From contig QWDQ01000026.1 in assembly GCA_003868215.1 (NCBI GenBank), positions 268,533 to 332,532 on the forward strand: DNA of 64,000 nucleotides. The letters run 5' to 3'. The translations under genes were made by a program, and so were the position numbers. The stretch comes from Pseudophaeomoniella oleicola (lineage: Eukaryota; Ascomycota; Eurotiomycetes; Phaeomoniellales; Phaeomoniellaceae). Numbering within the stretch: the stretch's first letter is position 1; every line of letters begins with the position of its first letter. Positions 45,364 through 54,832 of this stretch are shown here, piece by piece. A model generated the notes under the pieces. That model made no database searches. It saw nothing but the letters and a program-made list of their open reading frames with translations, and had not been told where the DNA came from.

Positions 45364-45436
45364 GGTCGAGTGGTCTAACGGTCATGACATCTGCTTAACA
45401 CGCAGAGGGTTAGGGGTTCGATTCCCTTCTTGACTA
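45364..45436 (+). tRNA. tRNA-Val (anticodon AAC)
   Basis: A 73-nt cloverleaf. The acceptor GGTCGAG pairs with CTTGACT (two G-T wobbles), with discriminator A. The D-stem is GTC/GAC, the anticodon stem TCTGC/GCAGA encloses the loop TTAACAC, giving anticodon AAC, and the T-arm is AGGGG-TTCGATT-CCCTT. Box A (TGGTCTAACGG) and box B (GGTTCGATTCC) promoter words are present and there is no intron. A T-run at 45443-45452 would end RNA polymerase III transcription. Confidence 0.93.
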
Positions 45437-45442
45437 CTTCGG

Positions 45443-45452
45443 TTTTTTTTTT
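45443..45452 (+). terminator. RNA polymerase III T-run terminator
   Basis: Ten consecutive T, seven bases after the tRNA-Val end. Confidence 0.8.
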
Positions 45453-46623
45453 ATCCTTTTTTTCAGGAGTTACATTGGATGCTAGGTAATTTAAGGTGGG
45501 GAAACTACCTACTCATTCCGACGTCAGTACTTTGAAGGTCCAGAAGTTTTGGTTATTGATTATTGTAAGAAATGATTTGAGACACGATATATGAAAAATA
45601 TTATCCACCCTTAGCATTACACACTGATCTGCTACGTATACTCTCCAACAGTCAATGGTTGATGTCTTGCTGAAAGATGTGGTCAGTACCCATCCATATA
45701 AGCAAGTGTTCCATACGCCATTCGTTCCTGCGTACTCCTAATTACATTAAGGAAGACTCTATACAGAGCCTTAAGATGGCAAAGCCTGTGTGATGAGTAT
45801 CTGAGACTGAGGAAGGGACAGAAGGGTCACGAAATGGACGGTCGGCGGTTCATCGTGGTCGAGGAGCTTCAATGCTAAGGATGCCATCATGTCTCATAAG
45901 GCAGGTTTAGAAGACGTCTATCACGAGTGCCCTATCCATCAATGACAAGACCCTGAACTATGAGAACAAATACAGAGGTTTGTGGTAACATAGCAACTGA
46001 GGTCTATGGCATGACAACTGACTTACCCACACGATCTTCGTCTCAAGCAAATGGGAACGCTCGTTGGCCGTGACTTGGGTATTCGGAACCAGCGGTTTTA
46101 CCGAGTTACCAGCCTTTCGAGAATCTCCTTGGTTCTGTTTGCCAAATTGCTGCTCGGAGAAACAATCAATCAGCCAACGCATTTGGATATTTTGACGTAC
46201 TGTAGTACGTTTCCCTTTCCTCGATGGCTGCGAACTTCCATATATTCTATTTTTCCCCTTTCAATCGTTGTTTATTCTCATGACAGTGGTCAGTTGATCA
46301 AGTGCTCTACTGGAGAAAGACTGTATCTTAGGTGGCGATACGTACACTGTTACTTGCCGGCTTCTAGGGTTATCTGTGCAAGCGTCAGTGAGAGCCACAC
46401 TTTCACAGACTCACAGGTGCGATATTCAGAGCGGACTATCCTACGTGTCGTTTTCTTCGTCAATGATGAGTCTTCGAAAGAAGGCGTTGCCTTGTCGAAG
46501 GCTGTCTACAATACATATACTTAAGTGAAAAAAGTGATTTGTCTTATGTTTTATTAATTGCACACAGATATCAACCTACTCAAGCTTAACAACCCCTCTC
46601 TCGGCTTGTCTATGATTGCGATC
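45453..46623. other. Region without a convincing gene
   Basis: Contains one copy of a short dispersed repeat (45519-45550). The 157-aa open frame at 46051-46524 has no motif. Confidence 0.45.
45519..45550. repeat. Short dispersed repeat, copy 1
   Basis: CTACTCATTCCG, nine bases, then CTTTGAAGGTC. The same two words recur with an 11-base spacer at 48028-48061. Confidence 0.6.
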
Positions 46624-47517
46624 TCAATATCTGTAACGTCTCTCATATCTTACCTCTTCCTGCTGTACATACCTCTCTCCTGCGTTTGGCATCTCTTCGT
46701 GTATCCTGCGATAGTGACGCCCGTTGTCGTACTCCTGCCGAGCCTGTTCCGTGGATCTAGATCTTTCAGCACTGTGACGCGGGGATCTGTGGTATGTATA
46801 CTGCTGTTGAGAATTTGCGCGCTGCTGGCGTATATACTCTTCGGCTTCATGTTGTTGCCTCCTCTCTTTCCTATACTGTCGCTCTTGATACTGATAGTCT
46901 TCATTGGCATAAGACCTCGCTATGTGATCTTCTGCTCGATGGTCACTACGTCTCTCACGGTCTTCATATCTCCGCTGATCACTAGACCTGTGTTCCTGTC
47001 TTGGTCGCTCATATCGTCGTTCTTGCTCGAGGGTGGTGTTCAAGCGGATTCCAACGCGAAAGGTACTATACGAACGATCTGAACGCGGTTGACTAGGTCG
47101 AGATTCTGTCCTCTGATAGTCACTGTACGATCGTCGTGGCATCCGTGGGTCAGCCTGAGCATTGGGTTTCTGGTCGACATTATATGACTGTCTATCCCGA
47201 CTTTCGCTACCGGAAGATTCATGTCTTCGGTGAGTCTTGCTTGACGTTCTCTGTCTTTTTTGGGCATCTTGTGCTATCAATTCGCGGTCGTATTGGATTC
47301 TTCGGACCGGGTCTGTCAAGATATCCTTGGCTTCATTAACAGCTTGGAAATCCTTCGTTGCATTTGGGTTTCCTGGGTTCTTGTCTGGGTGAACTTTCCA
47401 CGAAACCTGGCGATATGCACGGATGATCTCGCTGGTGCTAGCGCTATGTGATATGTCAAGTCTTGCGTAAAGATCTACTAACTCACCGTATTCATCGCCG
47501 GGCAGTTCTGACGACAT
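46624..47517 (-). CDS. J-domain (DnaJ/Hsp40) protein with Arg/Tyr/Glu-rich tail
   Basis: Single exon, 297 aa from ATG at 47517, which has A at -3; an ATG at 47565 would add 16 residues. The J domain covers about 15-82: LVDLYARLDISHSASTSEII, YRQVSWKVHPDKNPGN with the HPD triad (43-45), then FQAVNEAKDILTDPVRRIQYDR. The rest is a low-complexity charged region rich in Arg, Tyr, Gln and Glu (ERRYERPRQEHRSSDQRRYE and similar), with no zinc finger or substrate domain of class A/B. The J domain should stimulate an Hsp70; the client and compartment are unknown. The basic tail may bind RNA or enter the nucleus, which is inference. Confidence 0.85.
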   Translation of the reverse strand: MSSELPGDEYGELVDLYARLDISHSASTSEIIRAYRQVSWKVHPDKNPGNPNATKDFQAVNEAKDILTDPVRRIQYDRELIAQDAQKRQRTSSKTHRRHESSGSESRDRQSYNVDQKPNAQADPRMPRRSYSDYQRTESRPSQPRSDRSYSTFRVGIRLNTTLEQERRYERPRQEHRSSDQRRYEDRERRSDHRAEDHIARSYANEDYQYQERQYRKERRQQHEAEEYIRQQRANSQQQYTYHRSPRHSAERSRSTEQARQEYDNGRHYRRIHEEMPNAGERYVQQEEVRYERRYRY

Positions 47518-48285
47518 TTTGATATCTGTTGCAACGGTTATTGGTAGATCAAGGAGAGGGAACATTCACGAAAGGCATCTAGTTTGTGATGATGCAGAGC
47601 TTTAAATGCATTCTTTCGCGCTCCCAGAGCCTTGTTACCTTTGATCGTTCCTTTGTCTGGATATTGGACTCAAGATAACGAGGATTAACCCTGGATAAAA
47701 ATCGAGGACATTCATGGTTGATATAACAAAGAGCACTTGTTTGTCTGAACAAGAACCATCCTTATTGTCTTGAACAGTGGTCTTGTAGCATCTTTGTGAT
47801 ATATTCAGCTCACAAATAGACACACGACATGGTCCACTCGTCAAAGAGAAGAGATACCGGATGTTAAACATGTCTCTCCTCTGTGTTCAGGGGTGATGGC
47901 TCTTCCTGTACTTCGAGTCCATGCCGCTTTTCCATTGTTCAGGGCTGACCTAATAAAAGCATTCAATGCCATCTATTTCACTGACCGATGAACCAAACAC
48001 CAAGATCATAACGTTAGGCAAAGCTAACTACTCATTCCGGGTTCAGCGTCCTTTGAAGGTCTAGAGACGAAGATCCGATAATACCTATCTAGGTATCGCG
48101 GGCATCGGGGAGCTGTTGGCGTGTCGGCTAGCCTCCTTGAGGACCCTGAAAGGCTTTGGCGAGAGTACCACACGCGGGGCTTCTATCTTATATATTGCCC
48201 CACTGCATCATTCTCACTAGAACTTTTATATCACCAGGTACAAGTTGACAACCCAAAGAGGAGGACCGAAAAAGTACAATTGGAT
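47518..48285. other. Divergent intergenic region (J-protein / CDC123)
   Basis: Promoters of both genes; contains dispersed repeat copy 2 at 48028-48061. The CDC123 frame is open back to 48121 but has no ATG there. Confidence 0.5.
48028..48061. repeat. Short dispersed repeat, copy 2
   Basis: CTACTCATTCCG, 11 bases, CTTTGAAGGTC; partner of 45519-45550. Confidence 0.6.
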
Positions 48286-49506
48286 ATGGTGGATGCGACA
48301 GACTCATTCGAGCCTCTTCAGGCGTTGCCGTTCCCTCCGCTCACCAGATCTCATATCCTCCACTGCTCTTATCATCACTGGTACCCCAAACTTCGAGCTC
48401 ACACTCCAAAAGCTCGACTCATAGCTCTTTCCACGCCTTTTCTTGACTACCTCCGATCAGACGGTATCCTGTTACCGCCAGAACCACAGCACACTACCTC
48501 TGACGACGACAGCGGTATCTTTTCGACCGTGTCCTCTGAGGCCGAGGATGAGGACGAAGAGGATGAGGATCCATCCGCCGAATGGACTGATGTCCACTCT
48601 GCGGTAATTTCTACGATAAAAGAACTCGGAGGGAAAGTTGCGCCGAAATTAAATTGGTCATCCCCAAAAGATGCGACGTGGATGTCTGCGACGAATGATA
48701 TGGACTGCCGCTCGGCGAACGACATTTACCTTCTGTTGAAGAGCAGCGACTTTATTACGCATGATCTTGAGCATGCGTTTGACGACTGTGTGGACGATGG
48801 CGAGAAGTTAGAAATACCATATCATCTCATTTTGCGAAAATCCTTCAACCTCAACCCTTCGCTCGAATTCCGATGTTTCGTTCGCGATCGCACGCTCCTG
48901 GCGCTGTGCCAGCGAGATCAAAACCATTTCGAGTTCCTGTTCCCTATGAAGGATGACCTACTTGATAAAATAGAATCCTTTCTGGTTGATGTCCTACTGC
49001 CTACGTTTGGCGAGGAAGACCCCAATTTTGTGTTCGACGTTTACATCCCGCCTCCTCACGACCGCGTATGGCTTATCGATATCAACCCTTGGGCACAACG
49101 GACAGATCCTTTACTGTTCTCATGGTTGGAACTTTTAACGATGCCTCTACCACGACCTTCCAATTACGAACCCGTCCGCTTCTCGATAGGTGGATCTTCA
49201 GAACCTCCTTCCTCTCCCGACGATAAAGATCAATACGAGGTTGATACAGACAGCTCCGACGAAGAAGACATAGACTCAGGCCCTATATTCAGACTAGTAA
49301 AGCGGGACGATCCAGAAGCGTATCAGTTCGCGTCCACCAAGTACAGCGCTCACAAACTACCGAAAGACGTAGTCGATGCAAGTCTGAATGCTGGCGGACC
49401 GGGCGGTATGAATGAGATCATGGAACAGTGGAAGAAGGTCATGAACGGAGAGCTGCAACAGGAAGATAGTGACAGCGAAGATGAAGATGTCAAGACCGTT
49501 TCATGA
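48286..49506 (+). CDS. cdc123: CDC123 / D123 family eIF2 assembly chaperone
   Basis: Single exon, 406 aa from ATG at 48286, just before the conserved [20 protein letters not shown]. Other family blocks are [82 protein letters not shown] and [19 protein letters not shown], the last holding ATP/Mg-binding residues of its ATP-grasp fold. An acidic Asp/Glu/Ser loop (about 75-98) and an acidic C-terminus are typical. In yeast Cdc123 binds eIF2gamma and drives assembly of the eIF2 heterotrimer for translation start. Confidence 0.93.
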   Translation: MVDATDSFEPLQALPFPPLTRSHILHCSYHHWYPKLRAHTPKARLIALSTPFLDYLRSDGILLPPEPQHTTSDDDSGIFSTVSSEAEDEDEEDEDPSAEWTDVHSAVISTIKELGGKVAPKLNWSSPKDATWMSATNDMDCRSANDIYLLLKSSDFITHDLEHAFDDCVDDGEKLEIPYHLILRKSFNLNPSLEFRCFVRDRTLLALCQRDQNHFEFLFPMKDDLLDKIESFLVDVLLPTFGEEDPNFVFDVYIPPPHDRVWLIDINPWAQRTDPLLFSWLELLTMPLPRPSNYEPVRFSIGGSSEPPSSPDDKDQYEVDTDSSDEEDIDSGPIFRLVKRDDPEAYQFASTKYSAHKLPKDVVDASLNAGGPGGMNEIMEQWKKVMNGELQQEDSDSEDEDVKTVS

Positions 49507-49835
49507 TGGGGGTAACATCCCAATTTTAGACTGTATTACACACAGTCTTTTGTTGTGTTGTCTCTGAAATACGGAGACGGATATAATATATAAAAGAGGT
49601 CTGATGTGAAACCCGCTATCAGAACCTTCCTTAGTAATACCAAAGCAAAAAACCCATGCAAACCGTGCATCCAGTCCAACGAGAACTCCAATCGTCACTT
49701 TCCTGACGAACGTCATGCTTCTCAATCCAGACTCCTCAAAGCAAAGAAACGTAATCAGGTAGACAAGAACAGCCGACCAATTCAATATGACAATGCAACC
49801 CCCACCCTTACTAACGGCCTCCCGGTGTCGCATCA
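49507..49835. other. Convergent intergenic region
   Basis: 3' flanks of CDC123 and the Cut12-like gene. No gene is seen. Confidence 0.5.
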
Positions 49836-51212
49836 TCAACCATCACCACCGTCACGATCCCCAGCAGTAGCAGCACAATTCCTCACCGCAGCTTTCCTCC
49901 TCTCCTCCGCCTTGATCTTCAATCTCGCCTTGGCCGCTGCTAAGCGATCGGGCGGTAGATTGGGGACTTTGGTCGATGGAGGTAGTAATTGGACGTGTTC
50001 TGAGTTTGCGGTCGTAGTTGCAAATGTAGTGTTGGTGTTGTTCTTGTGGTGGTGGTGGTGGTGGTGTTCTTCTTTGCGTGTTCTGGGATGTTCGGGTAGG
50101 GGTGTTGTCACCGCTGCTGCTGCGGCGTCGAGCCAGATGTCGTCGAGGGCCGATGGTGTAGAGTTTGCACGTGTGTTGAGAGGTGAGAGGGAGGCGGTGA
50201 TGGGGTTCTTACGATTCGTTGTTGCTTGTCGGGTAGATGTTGGAGATTTTGTGAGACGGCTTTTCGTGTCAATGTTCGTGCTTGGTTTCCTCTTTATTTC
50301 GGGGTGCGTTGTTGTTTTGCTGCCTCCAGGATTCGGGTCTTGATGATGGTGTTTCTTGGACTTCTCGAGTTCCGTCATCAAGTCTCTGTTCTGTTCTTCA
50401 AGCTTCTTCACCTTGATTGCCAGGTCGTTCGCTTCTTGGTCTTTCATTTTGGCATACGCTTTGACGATCTCGTAGCGGTGGAGGAGTTTACGGAGTTCTC
50501 TTTCTGAACGCAGACGATAGGAGGTTGCCGTTGAATTGGAAGATTGGGATCTGGTCTTGCGTGCCAGTGTAGCTTGTACAGGTTGTGTGGTAGAAGGCCT
50601 GACGATGTTGCTTGCAGTGGGTCCAGGTTTTGCAGCTGTTGATTCCGAGACAGCCTGTTGCGTCTTTCCAAATAGAGGAAGCTGTAAAGACTTTTCTTCC
50701 AATGTGCCTTGATGCGAAGCACTAGCTTTCTCGAGTCTTGTTTGCCGCGGTTTAGGTGAAGGTGATAATTGTACGTGGACCTCTTTTAAAGGAGAACGCT
50801 GCTGTTTTGTAGGCGAGCTCTGGGACTGTCTTGACTCTCTGGTGCTCGCTTTTGATTCTTCAGAGCCTTTGTTGTTCCTCTTTCCAGCAATGTCTTTCCT
50901 TAACGGCGCATCGCGGAATGCCACAGCTTTTCGCTCGGTCTTTCTCGTTCCCGGTGTGACAAGTATGCCCTTTGTCGGGGACTTTATTGGCGTCATTATC
51001 GAGTGGTCGTTGCCTAAAATGCCATTCCGGAGAGAAGTCGTCCTATCTGCTGTTACAAGCTGCATCTGCTGGCTGCCCTCTTCATCCTCCGGTGAACCGA
51101 AGATCGTGGCTTTGAATGCTCGAAGCGCGAAGACCGGTGCTGGTGTTTCTGGGTCAGCAATCGTATAGTCCAGCTGCGCTGGATTGACACCAATCGCAGA
51201 TCTACGTGCCAT
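49836..51212 (-). CDS. Cut12-like spindle pole body-associated protein
   Basis: Single exon, 458 aa, ATG at 51212 (the frame extends upstream only to a GTG). N-terminal blocks TPAPVFALRAFKATIFGSPED and PTKGILVTPGTRKTERKAVAF resemble the fungal Cut12 domain proteins; the latter is a TPGT-type basic motif. A coiled coil runs from about 245 to 295 (ERELRKLLHRYEIVKAYAKM onward). A Ser/Thr-rich tail includes a His7 run and ends with the basic helix LPPDRLAAAKARLKIKAEER. In fission yeast Cut12 sits at the spindle pole and promotes spindle formation and mitotic entry through Polo kinase. The coiled coil and short linear motifs limit certainty. Confidence 0.6.
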   Translation of the reverse strand: MARRSAIGVNPAQLDYTIADPETPAPVFALRAFKATIFGSPEDEEGSQQMQLVTADRTTSLRNGILGNDHSIMTPIKSPTKGILVTPGTRKTERKAVAFRDAPLRKDIAGKRNNKGSEESKASTRESRQSQSSPTKQQRSPLKEVHVQLSPSPKPRQTRLEKASASHQGTLEEKSLQLPLFGKTQQAVSESTAAKPGPTASNIVRPSTTQPVQATLARKTRSQSSNSTATSYRLRSERELRKLLHRYEIVKAYAKMKDQEANDLAIKVKKLEEQNRDLMTELEKSKKHHHQDPNPGGSKTTTHPEIKRKPSTNIDTKSRLTKSPTSTRQATTNRKNPITASLSPLNTRANSTPSALDDIWLDAAAAAVTTPLPEHPRTRKEEHHHHHHHKNNTNTTFATTTANSEHVQLLPPSTKVPNLPPDRLAAAKARLKIKAEERRKAAVRNCAATAGDRDGGDG

Positions 51213-52171
51213 GTCGCCAAAGTGCACGCGCTGTCATCCCATTGAGGTGGTAGTAGAGGCAGTATGTCGGCTCGATTTTGGTCGTCGCGAAGTGGTTCCT
51301 GTTTGGTTAATGCCTGTTTCGGCATAGCATCAGATCTAATCTTATCTTATCATTAATCATAAGCATCCTGGGATTAAGATATCAGCCTACTCCATCCATG
51401 CAGTCTCATTCACGATATTAACTTTTTGGTATGGTCATCACTCAAGTGCGCAGGCCAAGCCGTCGATAGGCAGATGATGAGACAGAACCGTGGCCGTAAC
51501 GCCTATGTATACGTATGATGCGTGGAATTGTTACCGTGTTCCAATGGCATAGCGGTTCATAACCTCTGGACATTCCATACGTGGGAGGGGTATCACTATG
51601 TAGGTACATAGGTAACCAGTGCTCCTATATGTCCATGCTGTAACAGACTGACTTTGACTAAGCGCTCGCTACTCTGCAGGGCTTATCACAAGCCAGCCGA
51701 CTGATTGTTACATATGGCACCTGAGCAGTAAAATAACAGTCAAGGTAGATATAAGCGACAGTAAAGCACATGCAGGCACCTGTAGTCCCAGAGATGGCAT
51801 CCAAAGCATTTCCTAATAGACGTAATTGATTGATACTACCAATGGGACGACGAAACCGTTCTTGTGGTACTTATATGAAGATCACGGGTTGCTGCTTAAA
51901 GGTTACATGCAGATACAATTTTACCACACTGCCAAGGCGAAAATAGCAGTTCTACCAGTGCAGCCGTCGTAATTACAATACTAAGATGTGAATTTGAACG
52001 CGGTGACGCGCTCCAATTTGAAGTGCTCTGCTCATCTTTCACCGAACGTCAAAATCAGACAACACTTTCTGATGTTTGCTGCTTCTAACGAATTTCAGAG
52101 GTGATGCCTATCGTCTAGGAAGAATAATACGATGGTCAGCCGACGAAACTCGTTATGCACATGAGCTGCTA
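51213..52171. other. Divergent intergenic region (Cut12-like / SCC4)
   Basis: About 960 bp holding both promoters. No repeat or gene is recognised. Confidence 0.5.
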
Positions 52172-54832
52172 ATGGCTGAACCCAATCAATATTACGGATA
52201 TCAAGGATATCATAACTATCAATATCCGCAGCAGCAACAGCAGCCGCCTTTGCAGCAGTACCAGGATCAGTATGGACATCCTCAAGGCTATGTACAAGCA
52301 GGATCGCAACAGCAGTATCATCATCAGCCGCAGCAGCAGCAATATGGTCAACCTCGGGTAGTGATTCGTGTCCCTCAGACACATCATCCTATGCAACACG
52401 ATGCAAAGCATCATGCACAGTATGACGCTCAGACCCAACAGTCTGCTGTCCAGACCCATCAAGGCCCCTACCAATACCAGAATATGCAAGCTCCTAATCA
52501 AAGTGGAGACTTTGCTGCTCAATTGTATCAAGCAGCATACGCTCAACAACCTCCTCTCCAACAACCACAAAATCAAGGGCAACAATTCAATCAACCGCAT
52601 TCCCGACGGCAATCCTCAGATCATCCCGCGTATTCTCAACGGCAGCCTCCTGTACTGTATACACAATATCCACAGCAACAAAGTTTTGATCAGTCATATT
52701 CGCCACAGCAGTCTCCCGTTCCTGCCATATTATCCTCCCACCATCAGCAGCAATATCCGTTCGTCGACCAAACACGGCATCAATCGAGACCGACCGAGGT
52801 GGTGAACAACGTGTCAGTCAAGCGGCAGCCAGAATCTAAACCCCGGGTGAAAGTAGAATCATCACCTGAACCTCGACAGCCAGTATCCATGCCAGTGGTC
52901 CCAGAGTATGGATTGATTCTGTTGTCTATGGCCGATGAATATCTGCACGCGGCTTATGAGCACGTTGTTCATGCTAGAGAAACGGGTGGTGGAGTCTCGG
53001 AAGTCTATCATCAGCTGATCGCAACTGCCCTTGCTTGCATGGACAACGCACTGAGGAAATATCGATTCCAGCCCCTCTTAGAAGCTAAGCTTCGACTGAG
53101 ATATGCTAGGGTGTTGATAGAGGATACAGAGAACCACTACGAAGCAGAAACACTTCTTACGCAGGGCATTGAGCTTGCGAAGAATAATCGCCTGTGGGAT
53201 TTGCAGTACACCATGCAAGCGCTACTTTTGCGATTTCAGTATGGGCTCAACCCGAAAGCGGCAGTCAAAGCCATTGATAGAGTCGTCGATGATGTCGAAG
53301 CATATCAACATACGCAATGGATCTACATCTTCAGATTTCTGCGTGTATCTCTGTCATCCTCGTCTACGAGCAATGCTGATTTCCAAGCTTCGGTACAGAA
53401 CCTGCAAAGGATCCAAGAGCTTGCGCGCAAGCAAGGTGACCGCGCAGTTTTGGTATGGGCTGCCGCCATGGAAGCGCTATTGCACCTCCAAAGCGATACT
53501 CCAGAAGCGAGCGTACATGCTCGAGGGGCACTAGCAGTTGCACAGCAAATGCAGCTCGACGCGCAATTACAGAACTCGCCACAGATCCAAATTCTGGTCC
53601 AACTGGTTGATGTAGTGTGTAGCGCAAGAGAATCATCTCTGGACCATATTTTCCCAAAAACGCAGAGGATGCAGGAAATGATTGATAGCCATGTCGATGA
53701 TCACGCTTGGATGACTGACGGCTCAGTCTTCATTCCCATTTCCAAGAGGTCTACGGCCGGTCTGACACCTCACAGTGGACATTTAGTGAGGGAATCAGGC
53801 GGAGAATCACGGATCATCATCTCATGGCTAACTAAGCGAGACGTGTTTTGCATTGCCTATTTACTCAGCGGGATCAATCACTACTATATGGATCAGCTGG
53901 GTGCAGGGAAAGCTGAAAGCTTCTTCACGGAGGGCTTGACGTTGAACGGAAGTTGTCTGAGGGAACCAGAGCCATTGTACGGCTCCATTGCATACATAGA
54001 GAATCGTGGGAACTGGCGACGAGCACTTGCGTGCTATCTGCATCTGCAACTCTGCTTTCTCCACTGCTCTCGACGGAAATTAGAGAAGGCACAAGGCAGC
54101 CTAAATGCAATCCAAAGGCTCAGTGAACAGATGACTGAGGAGTTGCCTCTAGACACTCGATGCCAAGTCAAATACCTCCAAGGGGCTGTCTACCAGGCAT
54201 CTGGAGAGCTGGATCGAGCACTGGCTATCTACCAGGACCCTGAGCTGATCTTGCCTCCGGCTTCCGTCAAATCACCACACTCACGGACGCATCTTGGCAT
54301 TTGCATCTTGGCTGCGATCAACGTTGTCATCCTGCTCCGGGACCCCGCCCATCTGCAGCACCACCAGTTGCAAGGCAAACTGAACTGGCTCTCCAGTGTG
54401 ATGCCTGCGTCCCCCTCAAAGGATATTACTGGAGCGTACAACATTATGCTTGCAACGTCATCCGGAGGTACGCAACTCGAAGATAAACATCACCTGTCTC
54501 GAGCGCTTGCTCTCGCTCAGGATCCAGTAAACTTTCAAATCCAGTCCCTGACACTGGGTATGATGTCGTGGACCTGGTTCCGAGGAGTTCTAGGAGCACA
54601 GGCCTTGAAGTCCGCTTTGGCCTTTCGCACCACAGCCAAAAAGAGCGGTAACCCAATGTGGGTGTGTGTGGCGGACGGAATGGTCAGTGACACACAGGAG
54701 CGCATGGGCCGACAAGCAGAAGCGGAAAGATCCGGACAGGAAGGATTAGATCTCTTATCAACGTTGCCAGAGCTGGTTCAAGCTGGTCTTCGTAAAGACT
54801 CTGGCAACCCGTTGAGAGCGAGTGGAGCGTAG
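52172..54832 (+). CDS. scc4: Cohesin loading factor Scc4/Mau2 with glutamine-rich N-terminus
   Basis: Single exon, 886 aa from ATG at 52172 (MAEPNQYYGYQGYHNYQYPQ). Residues 1 to about 235 are low-complexity, rich in Gln, Tyr, Pro and His. The cohesin-load (TPR-like) region then begins at YGLILLSMADEYLHAAYEH and continues with ALACMDNALRKYRFQPLLEA, RLRYARVLIEDTENHYEAET, KQGDRAVLVWAAAMEALLHL and many further helical repeats to the end. Scc4 wraps around the N-terminus of Scc2/NIPBL; the pair loads cohesin on chromatin for sister-chromatid cohesion. Confidence 0.9.
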   Translation: MAEPNQYYGYQGYHNYQYPQQQQQPPLQQYQDQYGHPQGYVQAGSQQQYHHQPQQQQYGQPRVVIRVPQTHHPMQHDAKHHAQYDAQTQQSAVQTHQGPYQYQNMQAPNQSGDFAAQLYQAAYAQQPPLQQPQNQGQQFNQPHSRRQSSDHPAYSQRQPPVLYTQYPQQQSFDQSYSPQQSPVPAILSSHHQQQYPFVDQTRHQSRPTEVVNNVSVKRQPESKPRVKVESSPEPRQPVSMPVVPEYGLILLSMADEYLHAAYEHVVHARETGGGVSEVYHQLIATALACMDNALRKYRFQPLLEAKLRLRYARVLIEDTENHYEAETLLTQGIELAKNNRLWDLQYTMQALLLRFQYGLNPKAAVKAIDRVVDDVEAYQHTQWIYIFRFLRVSLSSSSTSNADFQASVQNLQRIQELARKQGDRAVLVWAAAMEALLHLQSDTPEASVHARGALAVAQQMQLDAQLQNSPQIQILVQLVDVVCSARESSLDHIFPKTQRMQEMIDSHVDDHAWMTDGSVFIPISKRSTAGLTPHSGHLVRESGGESRIIISWLTKRDVFCIAYLLSGINHYYMDQLGAGKAESFFTEGLTLNGSCLREPEPLYGSIAYIENRGNWRRALACYLHLQLCFLHCSRRKLEKAQGSLNAIQRLSEQMTEELPLDTRCQVKYLQGAVYQASGELDRALAIYQDPELILPPASVKSPHSRTHLGICILAAINVVILLRDPAHLQHHQLQGKLNWLSSVMPASPSKDITGAYNIMLATSSGGTQLEDKHHLSRALALAQDPVNFQIQSLTLGMMSWTWFRGVLGAQALKSALAFRTTAKKSGNPMWVCVADGMVSDTQERMGRQAEAERSGQEGLDLLSTLPELVQAGLRKDSGNPLRASGA

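Noticed and set aside
46558-47082. 174-aa hydrophobic open frame opposite the J-domain gene
   Set aside because: It is the complement of the Arg/Tyr/Glu-rich tail, which reads as Ser/Leu/Val on the other strand.
52095-52382. Minus-strand frames opposite the Scc4 N-terminus
   Set aside because: They are complements of CAG-type glutamine codons.
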